NCBI GenBank assembly: GCA_936440205.1
Contig: OW387148.1
Span: 37,359,003-37,423,002, forward strand
Reading direction: 5' to 3'
Length of the DNA: 64,000 nucleotides
Source: Lepidonotus clava
Taxonomy: Eukaryota > Annelida > Polychaeta > Phyllodocida > Polynoidae
Position 1 is the stretch's first letter, and every line of letters begins with the position of its first letter. The notes under the pieces are model-generated. The model did no database searches. It saw only the letters and a list, made by a program, of their open reading frames with translations, and was not told the origin of the DNA. Shown one piece after another: positions 45,914-56,739 of the stretch. Position numbers and translations under genes: made by a program.

Positions 45914-45967
45914 AAGCCCCATACCCACTAGGCGGCCGACTCAGAGAAAATCGCCTAGTGGGGCTTT
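45914..45967. mobile_element. CCCCATACCCAC MITE, minimal copy
   Basis: Only the two inverted ends remain, AAGCCCCATACCCACTAGGC and CGCCTAGTGGGGCTT, with about 20 bp between them. An internal-deletion derivative. Confidence 0.8.
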
Positions 45968-46394
45968 AAATGAGGGTGTCATTGGACCTTCCTAATTTGC
46001 TGACCTATAAAAGAGGCTTGATGGGGGTCCTGTGGGTGCGTGCCGAATTAAGAAATGGCTCTCTCGCATGTACTTGTCGCTCATTTATTGCGATGTGCCT
46101 GTGGAATTAAAGAAATACTCCTGTCACCCTGTCTAATTCAAGAAATTGTGATGTAGCCATGTCGAATTTAAGAAATGGTCCTCTCTAATGCCATTAAGGC
46201 CAAAAATGGCCATGTTGATTTAAGGAGTCCGGACCCACAACAATTTAAACGGTCAACAGTATATAGCCATAACAAATAAGATTCCATGACCTTTTCGTCA
46301 TTTTTGGGAGTCAAATCACGTTACTTTTCCACGGCAATTTTCATTGTTCAGCCTTCCCATTATTTTCAGCCCCTGTGAGACCCCTCTTGTCACT

Positions 46395-46555
46395 ATAGTT
46401 AAAGAGCGGAGACACCAGGAACCAGCGACTTCCGGCCGTGGGCGGGCTCAGGGGTCACGTGGCCCGGGAGGAGCTGATCCCCGGCGGGATGATCCTGGAT
46501 AAGCTTCTACCGGCCGGCTACAGGCCCAGGGAGGAGGGGTGGGCTCACAGTTACC
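46395..46555 (+). other. GC-rich coding-like island, unassigned
   Basis: A frame open from 46401 to about 46610 includes VAREELIPGGMILDKLLPAG then YRPREEGWAHS. The GC-rich third positions resemble those of the arrestin exons, unlike the AT-rich surroundings. I recognise no family. No strong acceptor or donor was found at its edges. Confidence 0.25.
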
Positions 46556-46655
46556 TGATTTCCAGCTTCTTTTTTTTTTTGTATTCATAATAATTTATAA
46601 ATATTTAGAAGAATATTCCCCCCCCCCCCCCCCACATAGGCCTATGGAATATTAA

Positions 46656-47232
46656 AGGGTTCCTTGCACATACATTTACAAAAGCTTATGTTTTATTTGA
46701 TTAACTTCTCGTTGGTATTCTTAAAATATTTCAAAAGAAAAAAATGGAAAATATTGAAGTATTAGTGAGTTATGAAAGAAAGAAAAGAAAATTTAGGAAT
46801 TCCCTAATTTCTGGGCTTTCATTTCTGTCCTTGCTACGTCATAATTAAGGGAATTCCCTTTCAACATAACTCGGGAATCTCAGGGAATTAATGGAATTTA
46901 GGGGAAAAAAGATACAAGTGTTTATAGCCTATGTGTGGCCTGATATAAATATCTAATGCCAAAGCTAAAATTCCTTTCTATACACTATTGAGATTTGGGG
47001 ATTCCCTTTTTTGGAAAGCTGGGGATTCCCAATGAATGTCCTTGTGACGTCACAAATTTGAGGATTTCACTTAAAATAAGATAAAATTGACCAAATTTTG
47101 ATGTTCTATAACTACACATATACTTGGGATTTTCTCTAGATATCTCTAGCATTATTAGCTCTTGATGCAAATACTACCCTCAAGGAATTTCATTGGAAAA
47201 TATTAAGCCTGAAATTATGTGCAAGGATCCCT
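46656..47232. mobile_element. piggyBac-like MITE with TTAA target sites
   Basis: AGGGTTCCTTGCACATA at the left is repeated inverted at the right (TATGTGCAAGGATCCCT) with one mismatch. TTAA lies directly outside at 46652-46655 and 47233-47236. 577 bp, no transposase frame. Class inferred from target and termini. Confidence 0.85.
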
Positions 47233-47757
47233 TTAATAGATTCTCCTAATAATATTTAGAAAGGTATAATAATTTATGGGTTGATTGTTAACCGACAGCG
47301 GTTTTTCTTTCTAGAAAGATTGAGGGTTGGTTGGAATTTTGATGTCAGTAAATTCATTCACCACAGTATGTGGCTAAGTGCATTTTTGTACCCATAAAAA
47401 AAGGTATACTGATTTACCTGGAAATTAAGAAATTTGAAAAATATTTATGCTTTGGCTTAGTATATTTGGGTGCGCGTGCCTTTTATCCAAATTTATATCA
47501 GTAAAATTATTTTCACATAAGTACATGGAAATTGCAGTGAACATTCCATACCACCCCTCCTGCCTTTTGCACATTTACACAATTTAAAGAGACCTAAAGA
47601 AGACGTTATCGGGCGTCAGACGGCAGAATGGAGCTAAACGCCACCTCCACTCTGCCGTTATCTGGGGAGGTCCCCCAGCTGGCACCAGGACGGACCCTGC
47701 AGGCTGATATGGGGGTGGGGCAGACACAGCTCGGGCCAGGCCAAGGCGCAATATACA

Positions 47758-48076
47758 CCGCTAAAGACGGCATTACACTACACGACTTGAGCTGCGATCT
47801 GACAACATCATGGCTAAAGACGTCATTACACTACACGACTTGAGCTGTGATCTGACAATTATATCACGGGTAAAGACGTCATTACACTACACGACTTGAG
47901 CTGGGATCTGACAATTATATCACGGGTAAAGACGTCATTACACTACACGACTTGAGCTGGGATCTGATAATATACAGCTAAAGATGCTATCACACTACAC
48001 GACTTGAGCTGCGATCTGACAATATCAGGGCTAAAGATGCTGTTACACTACACGACTTGAGCTGTGATCTGATGAT
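47758..48076. repeat. Tandem array of a MITE end, 6 copies of 48-61 bp
   Basis: TTACACTACACGACTTGAGC TG then GATCTGACAAT recurs six times, joined by TATCACGGGTAAAGACGTCA-type spacers. The same sequence forms the left inverted end of the element that finishes near 48375. Confidence 0.93.
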
Positions 48077-48376
48077 ATCCCAGAGAAATTGTACTTAATA
48101 GAGATACTTGCTTGTTTGTTGGGGTAGTGTAACATCAACCACAAAAGGTTCTTTCCAGACTGCACAAGATAATGCTTTTCAGCTGATGGGTGATTGTATC
48201 TATGATATCATTTAGGAGAAACCCTCCACTGAGTGCGATATTCTTTATTACTCATACATGTGAGATATTCCAAACTGCCAATATTTAACAATTGTACCGC
48301 TCCTGTAAGTGCATTGTCTGTAATATCATCATATCGCACCGATATCACAGCCCAAGATGTGTAGTGTAATACTGCC
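48045..48376. mobile_element. ACTACACGACTTGAGC MITE with nested SINE, copy 1
   Basis: The left end is the last unit of the tandem array; the right end is ATCACAGCCCAAGATGTGTA GTGTAA. The middle is interrupted by a SINE-like insertion. Related full copies lie at 50.43 and 61.21 kb. Confidence 0.78.
48108..48240 (-). mobile_element. SINE-like element (AACGTCCGGC family), copy 5, nested
   Basis: TTGCTTGTTTGTTGGGG to CCACTGAGTGCGATA matches the tail-side half of the 13.1-kb element. It interrupts the MITE around it and so is younger. Confidence 0.78.
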
Positions 48377-48382
48377 TCCAAG

Positions 48383-48535
48383 CTTGTATTCCACTGTGCC
48401 ATTTCGGATGATAACCAGGGAACTGTTAATTTTTCATTAGGAATATCACAGAAACAAGTGCATGCTGCATACCTATTCCTACTTGCGATTTTCAAAATCG
48501 GGAGTAAAATCGGATAGTGCAATACAGATTTAAAC
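48383..48535. mobile_element. MITE, GTATTCCACT family, copy 4
   Basis: The left CTTGTATTCCACTGTGCCAT and right AATCGGATAGTGCAATACAG ends are inverted and diverged. It directly follows the MITE at 48045-48376. Confidence 0.7.
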
Positions 48536-49170
48536 CTGCACTCTTAACTGGAGGGATTGTAAAGCCTAGATTCAACTTTATATAGGCGACTCTGACAACC
48601 AGTAACTCGGTAATTTTTAAGTTTTCATTAGGAATATGACATGAACCATACATGTGTGTATAATGGGGGAACACTACGACCCGATGGTCGTACCATATAG
48701 CCAGGTAGGGCTTCTGGAGTACGACCAGATAGTCATTATACAGAGATGCCACTCCTGACTGATGAGAATTAAGCAGGAAAAGAAGGAAACACTTTTCCTA
48801 CATTTTTGCCAGCAGCAATTAAGAGCAAACAAGTCTTAAAGAATATATCCCTGACATAAAGTTTGTATATGCATAGCCACCAGGGATCTACACCTGTCGA
48901 GTTGAGTTCAGTCGGTCAGTGTGGCCAGGGCTTCATGTTTACTGTACGTTATAAGGATAATTATCTGTTGAATCAATTATAAATATATTTTATGGTATAA
49001 ACTTTAATTCCAACGCCAGCCGGGATGGACTGATTGCCATCAACACTGCTGTTAAATGTACATCCATTATCCCCGGAGCCATTGCTCTTAGAAGCAGACA
49101 GTAAAATAATGATTAACTCGGTCCTCCATTAGTACCAGTGCTTCGGGCTCCGGTCGGTAGGGGGCAGTGC

Positions 49171-49186
49171 GGGGGGGGGGGGGGGG
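49171..49186 (+). repeat. G16 run
   Basis: A run of 16 G followed by a purine tract. Confidence 0.9.
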
Positions 49187-49231
49187 AGGAGGAGGGGAGT
49201 AACGCCGGTGGTAGCATGATGCGGGTTCCAC

Positions 49232-49544
49232 GGTCCCAACGCCAATTCCCTTAACAAATTCCCTGTGTTTTTCCTCAGATTTCCCTGTCTCGTTGCAATT
49301 TTCCCCCGTGTCATATTGAGCAAGTTGTTCAAATTAAAAAGCCTTCACATGCAGAACAAATTGAAAGCAACATAAAGAGGTCAAATCCTTACCATTTTGA
49401 GAATCAGGAATATCAGAACCTGGCCAAATGAAATTCCCTGTATTTGGTAAAAGCAAATACCCCATAATTATTTTCCCTGTCTGAGTTTGTTGTTGTTGTT
49501 GTTGTTGCAATTTTCCCTGTTTTCCCTGTGCTGTTGGGACCCTG
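49232..49544 (+). mobile_element. GGTACCAAC MITE, copy 5
   Basis: It starts GGTCCCAACGCC and ends CTGTTGGGACC. It contains an internal GTT microsatellite at about 49486-49507 not present in other copies. Confidence 0.83.
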
Positions 49545-49699
49545 GACTTCCCAATGAATGAGCAGTCCTTATCAACTGTTTGGATTGGTTTGGTTATTGT
49601 TTGCTTTACATCCTTATTAACTCCCAGGGTCGTATCAAGGGCAGCGATGATTATCAAATCTATGAGAAAATATAGACTATACCCCTTCACCTTTACTGA

Positions 49700-49975
49700 A
49701 GCAGGTGTTCACTGGAACAAAATGCATAAGAAACTCAGTATGTTGTCAGTACAGAAGCAGTGGGGGGGGGGGGGGGGGGGGGGGGTTGCAGCAGTGTTGT
49801 AGTGGAAAATCAGTAGAAATAAATAGGAATGTAGTGGCTGAGCAGCATTAAATTGTTATGTCCGAAATATTTGAATTTTAGCTCGGCAGGACAATCAGCA
49901 GCCTTTCAGTAGTTCATTTACATATTTTGGACATACTGATAATGGTGGAAGTATCTACTGATTAGATTTATACCT
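49700..49975 (-). repeat. Dispersed repeat with CAGTATGTC / TACTGA motifs, copy 3 (inverted)
   Basis: On the minus strand it reads CAGTATGTCCAAAATATG, then the blocks of the 35.3-kb copy, to TTTGTTCCAGTGAACACC. It is interrupted by a G24 run at 49762-49785. Confidence 0.65.
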
Positions 49976-50430
49976 GAATGGCTAACCCGTCCGGTCCCTA
50001 TTCCATAGTTTGTGGATGGGTACCTGTTGCTCGGTATGGGTCTATTAGTAGAAAATAAATTTTTCTGTTTGATATGTTAATTCTGACACAATTTTTGTTA
50101 GTGAGGCATATTGCTATAAAGGATAAGGTTTTGATGTCCTCCTACATGCCATATGATAATGAATTTTGGTCTATGAACAAAAGTTCCTGGTATTACAACG
50201 AACACTAGCAGTTACTGCTAAATTGTATCCAGTTGATGAATAAAGTACTTAAAAAAAAAAAGGTGGGTCGGAGGCTATGTGCAGCTGACCAGTCGTATGG
50301 GGCCGGGAACTTCTATCTGCAGGGAACCCCCATCACGTCACACCGACCACGACTCTCCGGGGGTACCCCCACACACACACACCATGAATACCGCTGACTC
50401 AGCAAACCAGGCTAATCACCCTCTACCTGC

Positions 50431-50611
50431 TGGTTTTACACGACAGGACACGAGCTGTGACATGACGATGTCACAGAGAATGCACACATATGTGAGATAC
50501 TTCAAATTGCCAATTTTATAACTCCAATTATATAACTCCTGCATGCGAGTTGTCTGTAATATAGCTCACATTGTGTCCAAATCACAGCCCAAATCATGTA
50601 GTGTAAAACCA
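50431..50611. mobile_element. ACTACACGACTTGAGC MITE, copy 2
   Basis: TGGTTTTACACGACAGGACACGAG at the left (given here in two overlapping parts) is matched inverted by CATGTAGTGTAAAACCA at the right. 181 bp, no gene. Confidence 0.8.
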
Positions 50612-51188
50612 TCATACATCATGCGTGCACTAGCAGGCAAAACGTACATTGTGGGCCAGTTGGGCCGAGCATTTCTTTTTAATTGACAGAGGTATTTTAG
50701 GACAAAAAATTGTAAAGTACAATTTGTAATTCGCTTTTTGGGCTGTAATATGACCAATTCACATTCTGAGATTCACCAATTTGAGAAAACACACTTACAC
50801 ACTATTTAATCCCATCCCTTCGTGAATTCCAAAATGGGTCCCTCTCAGCTGCCGAAAAAAGCCGATAGCATGCACAAATGCTAGAGTACCTTGTCCTAAT
50901 GCGATAGAATATAAGTTCTTGCAACAACCATAGGCCTATGCATCATTCGTATTGCTTTTTAGCCTTCAGAATTTGGGGGAGATTTAAGAGAAAAAAAGAC
51001 AAATTCGCCTGTATTAATACTTGTGCGAGGGTATGTTTACACCAAATAGGAAAAAAGGAAAAATAAATCCCATGCGGTGAAGAGCCCACTACAGATAGAG
51101 TGTTGTGGTGGCGTCTGTTAGTGTTGTAAACCCCGGGAGTAAACAGCCTGAGAGGGCTCCCCTCCTGGGGGTGGGGCAGGCACTGGTG

Positions 51189-51377
51189 AGCCCCATACCC
51201 ACTGGGACATTTTTACACTGTTGGCCGACAGATCGGCGCTAAAATCGGCCGATTCTAGAGGTAGAATCTGCCGACTTTAGCATAGATTCAGCTCAAACAT
51301 GCACATTCCAATATACCACACTAACAGGTGACCTTAAGAATTGCCTGACTGTGTAAGAATCGCCTAGTGGGTATGTA
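51189..51377. mobile_element. CCCCATACCCAC MITE, copy 2
   Basis: AGCCCCATACCCACTGGGAC and ATCGCCTAGTGGGTATGTAG are the ends. The interior (CGGCGCTAAAATCGGCCGAT, GCACATTCCAATATACCA) is that of copy 1 in inverted order. Confidence 0.87.
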
Positions 51378-52076
51378 GCGTCCATGGGGGCCAAGACCAA
51401 GACAACCGACACAGTAACGTGGGTACTTCTTATAAGGGACACGGCGACGTGAGCCTTAACGACTACGACAGGAGCTCGGGAATTAACTATGACAGGGGCT
51501 CTAAAATATGGCGAGACATGGGGATTTGTTACTCAACATGGGTATTGGACTCTATTAGCGACAACGGCATGCAACGTCAGCAGTTTTGAACTGCCCTAAT
51601 GTTTACAGGGCCGCGTATGAAGTGAGCAGTAGATTGTTCAAGTCCAGAACGGAAGAGGCACTCGTAGTTTGAGATACGGATGTTATAACTTTATTCATAT
51701 ATGAATACATGTCAGTCTCTGTTCTCACTTCATCCGTTTCTCGTGTGTCCACTCAGCCCGCACTGTAAGTAGCTCTAACTATCTCCCTATCAGACCTTAC
51801 ATGAAACCCCAATCTGCCGCTGACGGTGTGGTAATCCAACCATTACTACTGACTGTAACTACCACATGTTCACTGCTAGTCACGATGTTAACTCTCTCTG
51901 ACTACATGCAGCTCCAAGTAGTGCTTACATACCACTGAGGCTGAGGGGGTAACGGTCTGCGGAGTGCGGAATGTACATCAGCACTGTGTACATTCGTACA
52001 CTTTGAGAAATGAAATAGGATCTTAAAATTTTTAGTTTTTATCTAGCTAATTGGTAATACAATATTCAGGGTGCCC

Positions 52077-52390
52077 ACGCTTTTTCAAAAATCAATATAA
52101 GACCTTTTTAAGACCTATTTAAGACCTAAGTTAGGCAAATTTAAGACCAAACTGCCACCGGTTTTGAAAAAATTGAGCGTGTGCAGGTTTGATGTGTCGA
52201 CCATTGGCAAAATACAGCAATTTTACTTGTCCTATCATTTTATTAACCTTTCCCAATAAGATCCAATTTAAGACCTTTTTAAGACCTGCTGCAATAAAAA
52301 TGAAAAATTTAAGACCTTTTTAAGGCCTTAAATTTGAAAAAGTCAAAATAAGACCTTTTAAGACCTTTTAAGACTTGCGTGGGCACCCTG
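52077..52390. mobile_element. MITE, hAT-like CAGGGTG family, copy 2
   Basis: CAGGGTGCCCACGC and GCGTGGGCACCCTG are perfect 14-bp inverted ends. The interior is rich in TTTAAGACCT repeats in both orientations. No clear 8-bp target duplication. Confidence 0.85.
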
Positions 52391-55126
52391 TCTTTAGTCG
52401 GTAAAATATCAATGTTGGAACATACACATGATCAAATTCCCCAGTATTGTGTCTTGCTGCAGAGATCTATGAAACATGTTGATTGCCCCCCCCCCCCCCA
52501 ACCCCGGATCATCCTGTCCACCCCTGAGTAGTGGTGGTCAGTGCCATCCACGTTATTGATCCGGTCGGACGGACCACATGGGACGTGACGTCACCCCTGA
52601 CCAGCCGCCCTCTGGTGGCGGTCAGCTGAACCAGATTTATGACGACAGGGGGCGCGCGGGTGGTGGTCAGTGATGGAGATAGTCCTTTCATGACCTAGAT
52701 ACCTTTGGCATAATATTTTGAGACTAGTGGACTTGTATGTAACTCCGGTCTATGATGAAGACGCCGGGGGACAGAGGTTGGTTCTGGTGACAGTCAAACA
52801 GTAGGCCTACTGCTACGTTGTACATGAATGACATGGGGGGATATGAAGAGTTGGATCCACTAAAAAACCGGGATGTAAGTCAGGGCACATTTTCCCAAAG
52901 AAAACTGTGAAAACTAAAATCCATTTTGATTCCGAGACATTTCCTTCTTTGGTGTTTAAGCTTGAGAAAATTTGAAATAGCAAAACTTGATGTAGCAATT
53001 AAGTTACCTTAAAAAAAAAACAGCTTTCCATAGGAATTTCTCACTGTTGGAACGACTGTTTTCTCATGAAAACGACAGTTTACTGAGCCTGAGAACCTCA
53101 TGGCATACAGGTACACAGTTTCCCATCTTACAGGGTATTTGTACATTCTTCCAATTCAATTACGTTAAATGATCCAAACCACCGCGCACGGTCTACTTCA
53201 ATGTATTTTCATATTGTACGGCTAAACAATATTGCGCTATGCAATTTCCATCCGTCGCTCCAACAAGATGCCATCTTGTTCTTACCAGCGGAAAGAAAGT
53301 ACCAAATAATTGAAAGGCTTTCCGTTGTGGCCCTCACTCACCGCTGACACTAATTAATACCCCTTTTTGTACGGGCTGACGGCGGGAGGAGGTCAACGGC
53401 CGTGACGTGGGGTGGGGGTGAGGGGCAGTCTGATTTCACGTGGAGGTATGTCCATAATAACTGAGTTAGTTGGCCGAGAGGGAGAGACTGCGAGATGCTG
53501 GTTTATTTTTTTATCTTTTTTATTTTTTTCCCCTCCAAGACAACTGGAAAAACATTCTGCACGTGAAGTTGGTAATTAAATTAAGATTTCAGGGGTCAGA
53601 AGTTCTAAGCAGCTTCTGATGGCCTGCAAGATGCTTCAAAAGGTTCCATTCCTCTATAATTCAGGTCTGACTGCATCCTAACTGTTGTCTTACTGTTATA
53701 CAACTAAATTTCACCTGTCATTTCACAGATTTTCAAAGAAATCTCAAATCAAACGAAAATTTGAAAACTGCTATCCCTGGATGAGGATACCAGTGAGCTG
53801 TCTCCCATCCCCAGTAAACGAGTTACTCTTTAATTACCGGCCGGCCCCCCTGGCCTAGTTATCCCCATCACCTGACGTAACGGGTGACGTCACCTGGCGG
53901 TCAGTCTGTAAACTGACCTGTTGGGACCCGCCCCTCCCCGGACGGCCGGCCGGTCCACCACCCCCAGTGTTTGGACGTCACCGTACGCCTCATTTAGACA
54001 CGCGGGCACTGTTTTCCAGCTGGGTTATTACTGCATTAAGTAAAACAAACAGTATGGATCCTTTGTTTTTTCAGTGTGTATCTAATTTCACAATACAGCG
54101 GCTGTAAAGAACAAAGTACACACAATAATAATTTCTATGTAATTATAATATGTTGATAGTTACCATTTGTTTGGCCAAAGTCCCCGATCTCTGTTCTACA
54201 CCAGGACACATTTGTTTCCTGTTGGTTTATCACTGCATTAGATAAGACAAACATATTCCTAACTTGAAAATCCTGTGAACATTGTTTTTGCAACTGTTCA
54301 TGTTCGTGCGTACTGTCGTATCAACGTGGAACTGCAGTGCGAAGAAAGATGTACAATGAAATTGATCAAATAGTATAAATTACAACTAACTAATTATGAA
54401 TGTTGCCCGTGTAAACAGGGTGAAAAGATGTACGTTTACAGTGTCAGTGCAGTTCGAGTATTCCTCTATAGTCTGACCTGTTATGCATCCCTATAGAGGA
54501 TTAATATAGAGGATTAATCTAACAGTGTGATATTTCTATTAAAAAGAAAAAGAAACACAAAAAAATCAGTTTAATATGTCCATAAACTAAAGCAGATAAA
54601 GCGTGTACGCACATTATACTGAATTAGTGGAATGCCTCGTTTAATTAAATCAGCCCTACTATAAACACTGCGAGTGTTGTGTATGCGCCAGCCCGGCAGG
54701 GGGTCTATGAAGCATCACGGTATAGAATCCTACACCCCTCATCAAACCTACTTAGGGTTAGGAGAAAGTCGGGGCCTAGTGACAGGCGATAGCGGGGTGA
54801 AATCAAAACGACAGGGGACATGGGCATTTCTTAAATTCACGAAGGGGGATTCGTTAGCCTAGGTAATGCCCATATGGGTAATGGGAGGATATCGTTGTCC
54901 CTAGCCTAAGGGCGACCTTGTACTAATTGCACGCCTTGACTTTACTAGGGAAAATCTAAAAGGTTAGACGTAATTGTAATGAACATGGTGTTGAATCAGG
55001 CAATTTGATTAAATCTAATCTTGTTTGCATACAGATTGAGATGCCCCTGCAGATTACCGCCTTAAGGCAATCCACCTTCCAATGGGTAACATTTGCGCTG
55101 TTTCTATTGGACAACCCAATTCTTCA
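52391..55126. other. Flank, no gene seen
   Basis: A C12 run at about 52488, TGACGTCA sites near 52589 and 53885, and GC-rich stretches at 53820-53990. No repeat family or conserved frame recognised. Confidence 0.45.
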
Positions 55127-55690
55127 CATCAAATGCACATTCTGAGGCATAGTCTGAAATGAACATTGGTGTTAAAATAAATCCCTTGTATTTTGGGCAA
55201 TTTTCCCAAACCAGGGGTGTGAAAAAGGTTTAACGGGAAAATCTCTGCATCTAAAATGATGTTCCTGTGAAATGAAACCTGTGTTTTCCCTAACAGCTTT
55301 CCGTGTTTGCTCGTGCAGCGGACACCAGTGGAGCAGTCAGATGATGAAGCCATACAGGGGCCGAGTTGGACAAACTACCTCCCACACAATTATGCAAAGA
55401 AATCATCACATATGCTAACAATTTATACCATAATTTTTTAGACTAAGTACATTTGCATATCATGAAACATTACCTTGGAAATAGATAACACTAATTCAGT
55501 TTGTGACAATTTTTGCACTCTGGGTTTTGGGCAATTTCCAAAAACGACTGTTATCACAAATGGTTTTTAAGCCGCTTTCCATATTTTCCTGGGCAGTGGT
55601 CACCGGCTGAGCGAGCGGCCAGACGATGAAGCCATATGAGGGCTGAGTGTGACAAACTACGACGGCCCTGGGCCGGCCATCCATCAACAT
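55127..55690. repeat. Diverged tandem duplication, about 300-bp unit
   Basis: 55127-55375 and 55490-55690 share GGGCAATTT, CAGTGG or GCAGCGGACACC near GAGC, then GATGAAGCCATA, then GACAAACTAC, in order. Confidence 0.6.
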
Positions 55691-55879
55691 CCCGCTACCA
55701 ATGAGCAGACAGGAAGAGGATGTTCGCACTGGGATGGCACTGGCACTGAGCAATTATGCTTACAAATATGACAAAAACACTCAAAAAAAAGAGCCAACAT
55801 GCCAACAAAATCTTCATGTTTACTTGTTTACAGGCAAACTTTAATCACATTTAATTAACAAGAATAGGTTTAGTTAGTG

Positions 55880-56735
55880 CAAGCATGCATGTACTTATAA
55901 TTATACTGCTTGCATCATCCCAACACAGATGTAATCATACATGCTTTGAAGTGTCAGCATACATACATTTACACGGTGTGAACAGTCTGTCCATGTCAGA
56001 GGTTGTAATCAAGCAGTCAGCGCAATGTACACAATCAACTAGATGTGCTTGCAATCATACTGTATGCCACATCCCAGTGCAGATGTAATCATACATGGTG
56101 TAAAGTGTCACTGTATGTGCATTTTCCCAATGTGAACAGTCAGTGGTAGAGGCTATAATCAAGCAGTCAGGCCAATATACATTATTAATGAGATGTTTGT
56201 TGGGGTAGTTAAACGTCCGGTCAACCCTTATGGGTTCTCTCCAGACGTGATTGCAGTCGCAATGTATGCCTTATTCCAGTGTAGATGTAAGTATACATGT
56301 ATAGGGGTGTCAGCATACATGCACTTGCCCAGTGTGAACAGCCTGTTGGTGGCAGAGATTGTAATCAACCAGTCAGCGTAATGTAATTTTTTTTTCCAGT
56401 GGTCCAACTCTGATCAACTAGATGTGCTTGCAATTGTATTGCATGCCCCATCCCAGTGCAGATGTAATCATACATGCTTAAAAGTGCCAGCATACGTGTC
56501 CACAGTGAACAGCCGGTTGGTGGCAAAGGTTGAAATAAACAGTTGTCCCAAGTACGTGATCAATGATATTTGCTTGAAATTGTACTGCATTGCTCATCCC
56601 AGTGTAGATGTAGGAATACATGCTTAAAAGTATCAGCATCTGTAAATTTGCCCAGTGTGAACGGCCAGTCAGTGGCAGAGGTTGTAATCAAGCAGTCAGC
56701 CCCACATGATCAATGAGACGCGCTTATCGAGCTGG
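55880..56735. repeat. Tandem repeat, about 160-bp period, 5 copies
   Basis: Each unit has CCCAGTGCAGATGTAATCAT then ACATGCTT, GTGTCAGCATACAT, CAGTGTGAACAGCC and GGCAGAGGTTGTAATCAAGC. Copies are diverged and one is interrupted by a SINE fragment. Confidence 0.9.
56190..56246 (-). mobile_element. Fragment of AACGTCCGGC SINE-like element, nested in tandem array
   Basis: GTTTGTTGGGGTAGTTAAAC then GTCCGGTCAACCC and TCTCCAGACGTG is only the tail-proximal part. It lies inside the third unit of the 160-bp array. Confidence 0.75.
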
Positions 56736-56739
56736 GCGG

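Noticed and set aside
47628-47843. 71-residue plus-strand frame starting MELNATSTLPLSGEVP
   Set aside because: The second half reads through a tandem MITE array and the first half matches no family I know.
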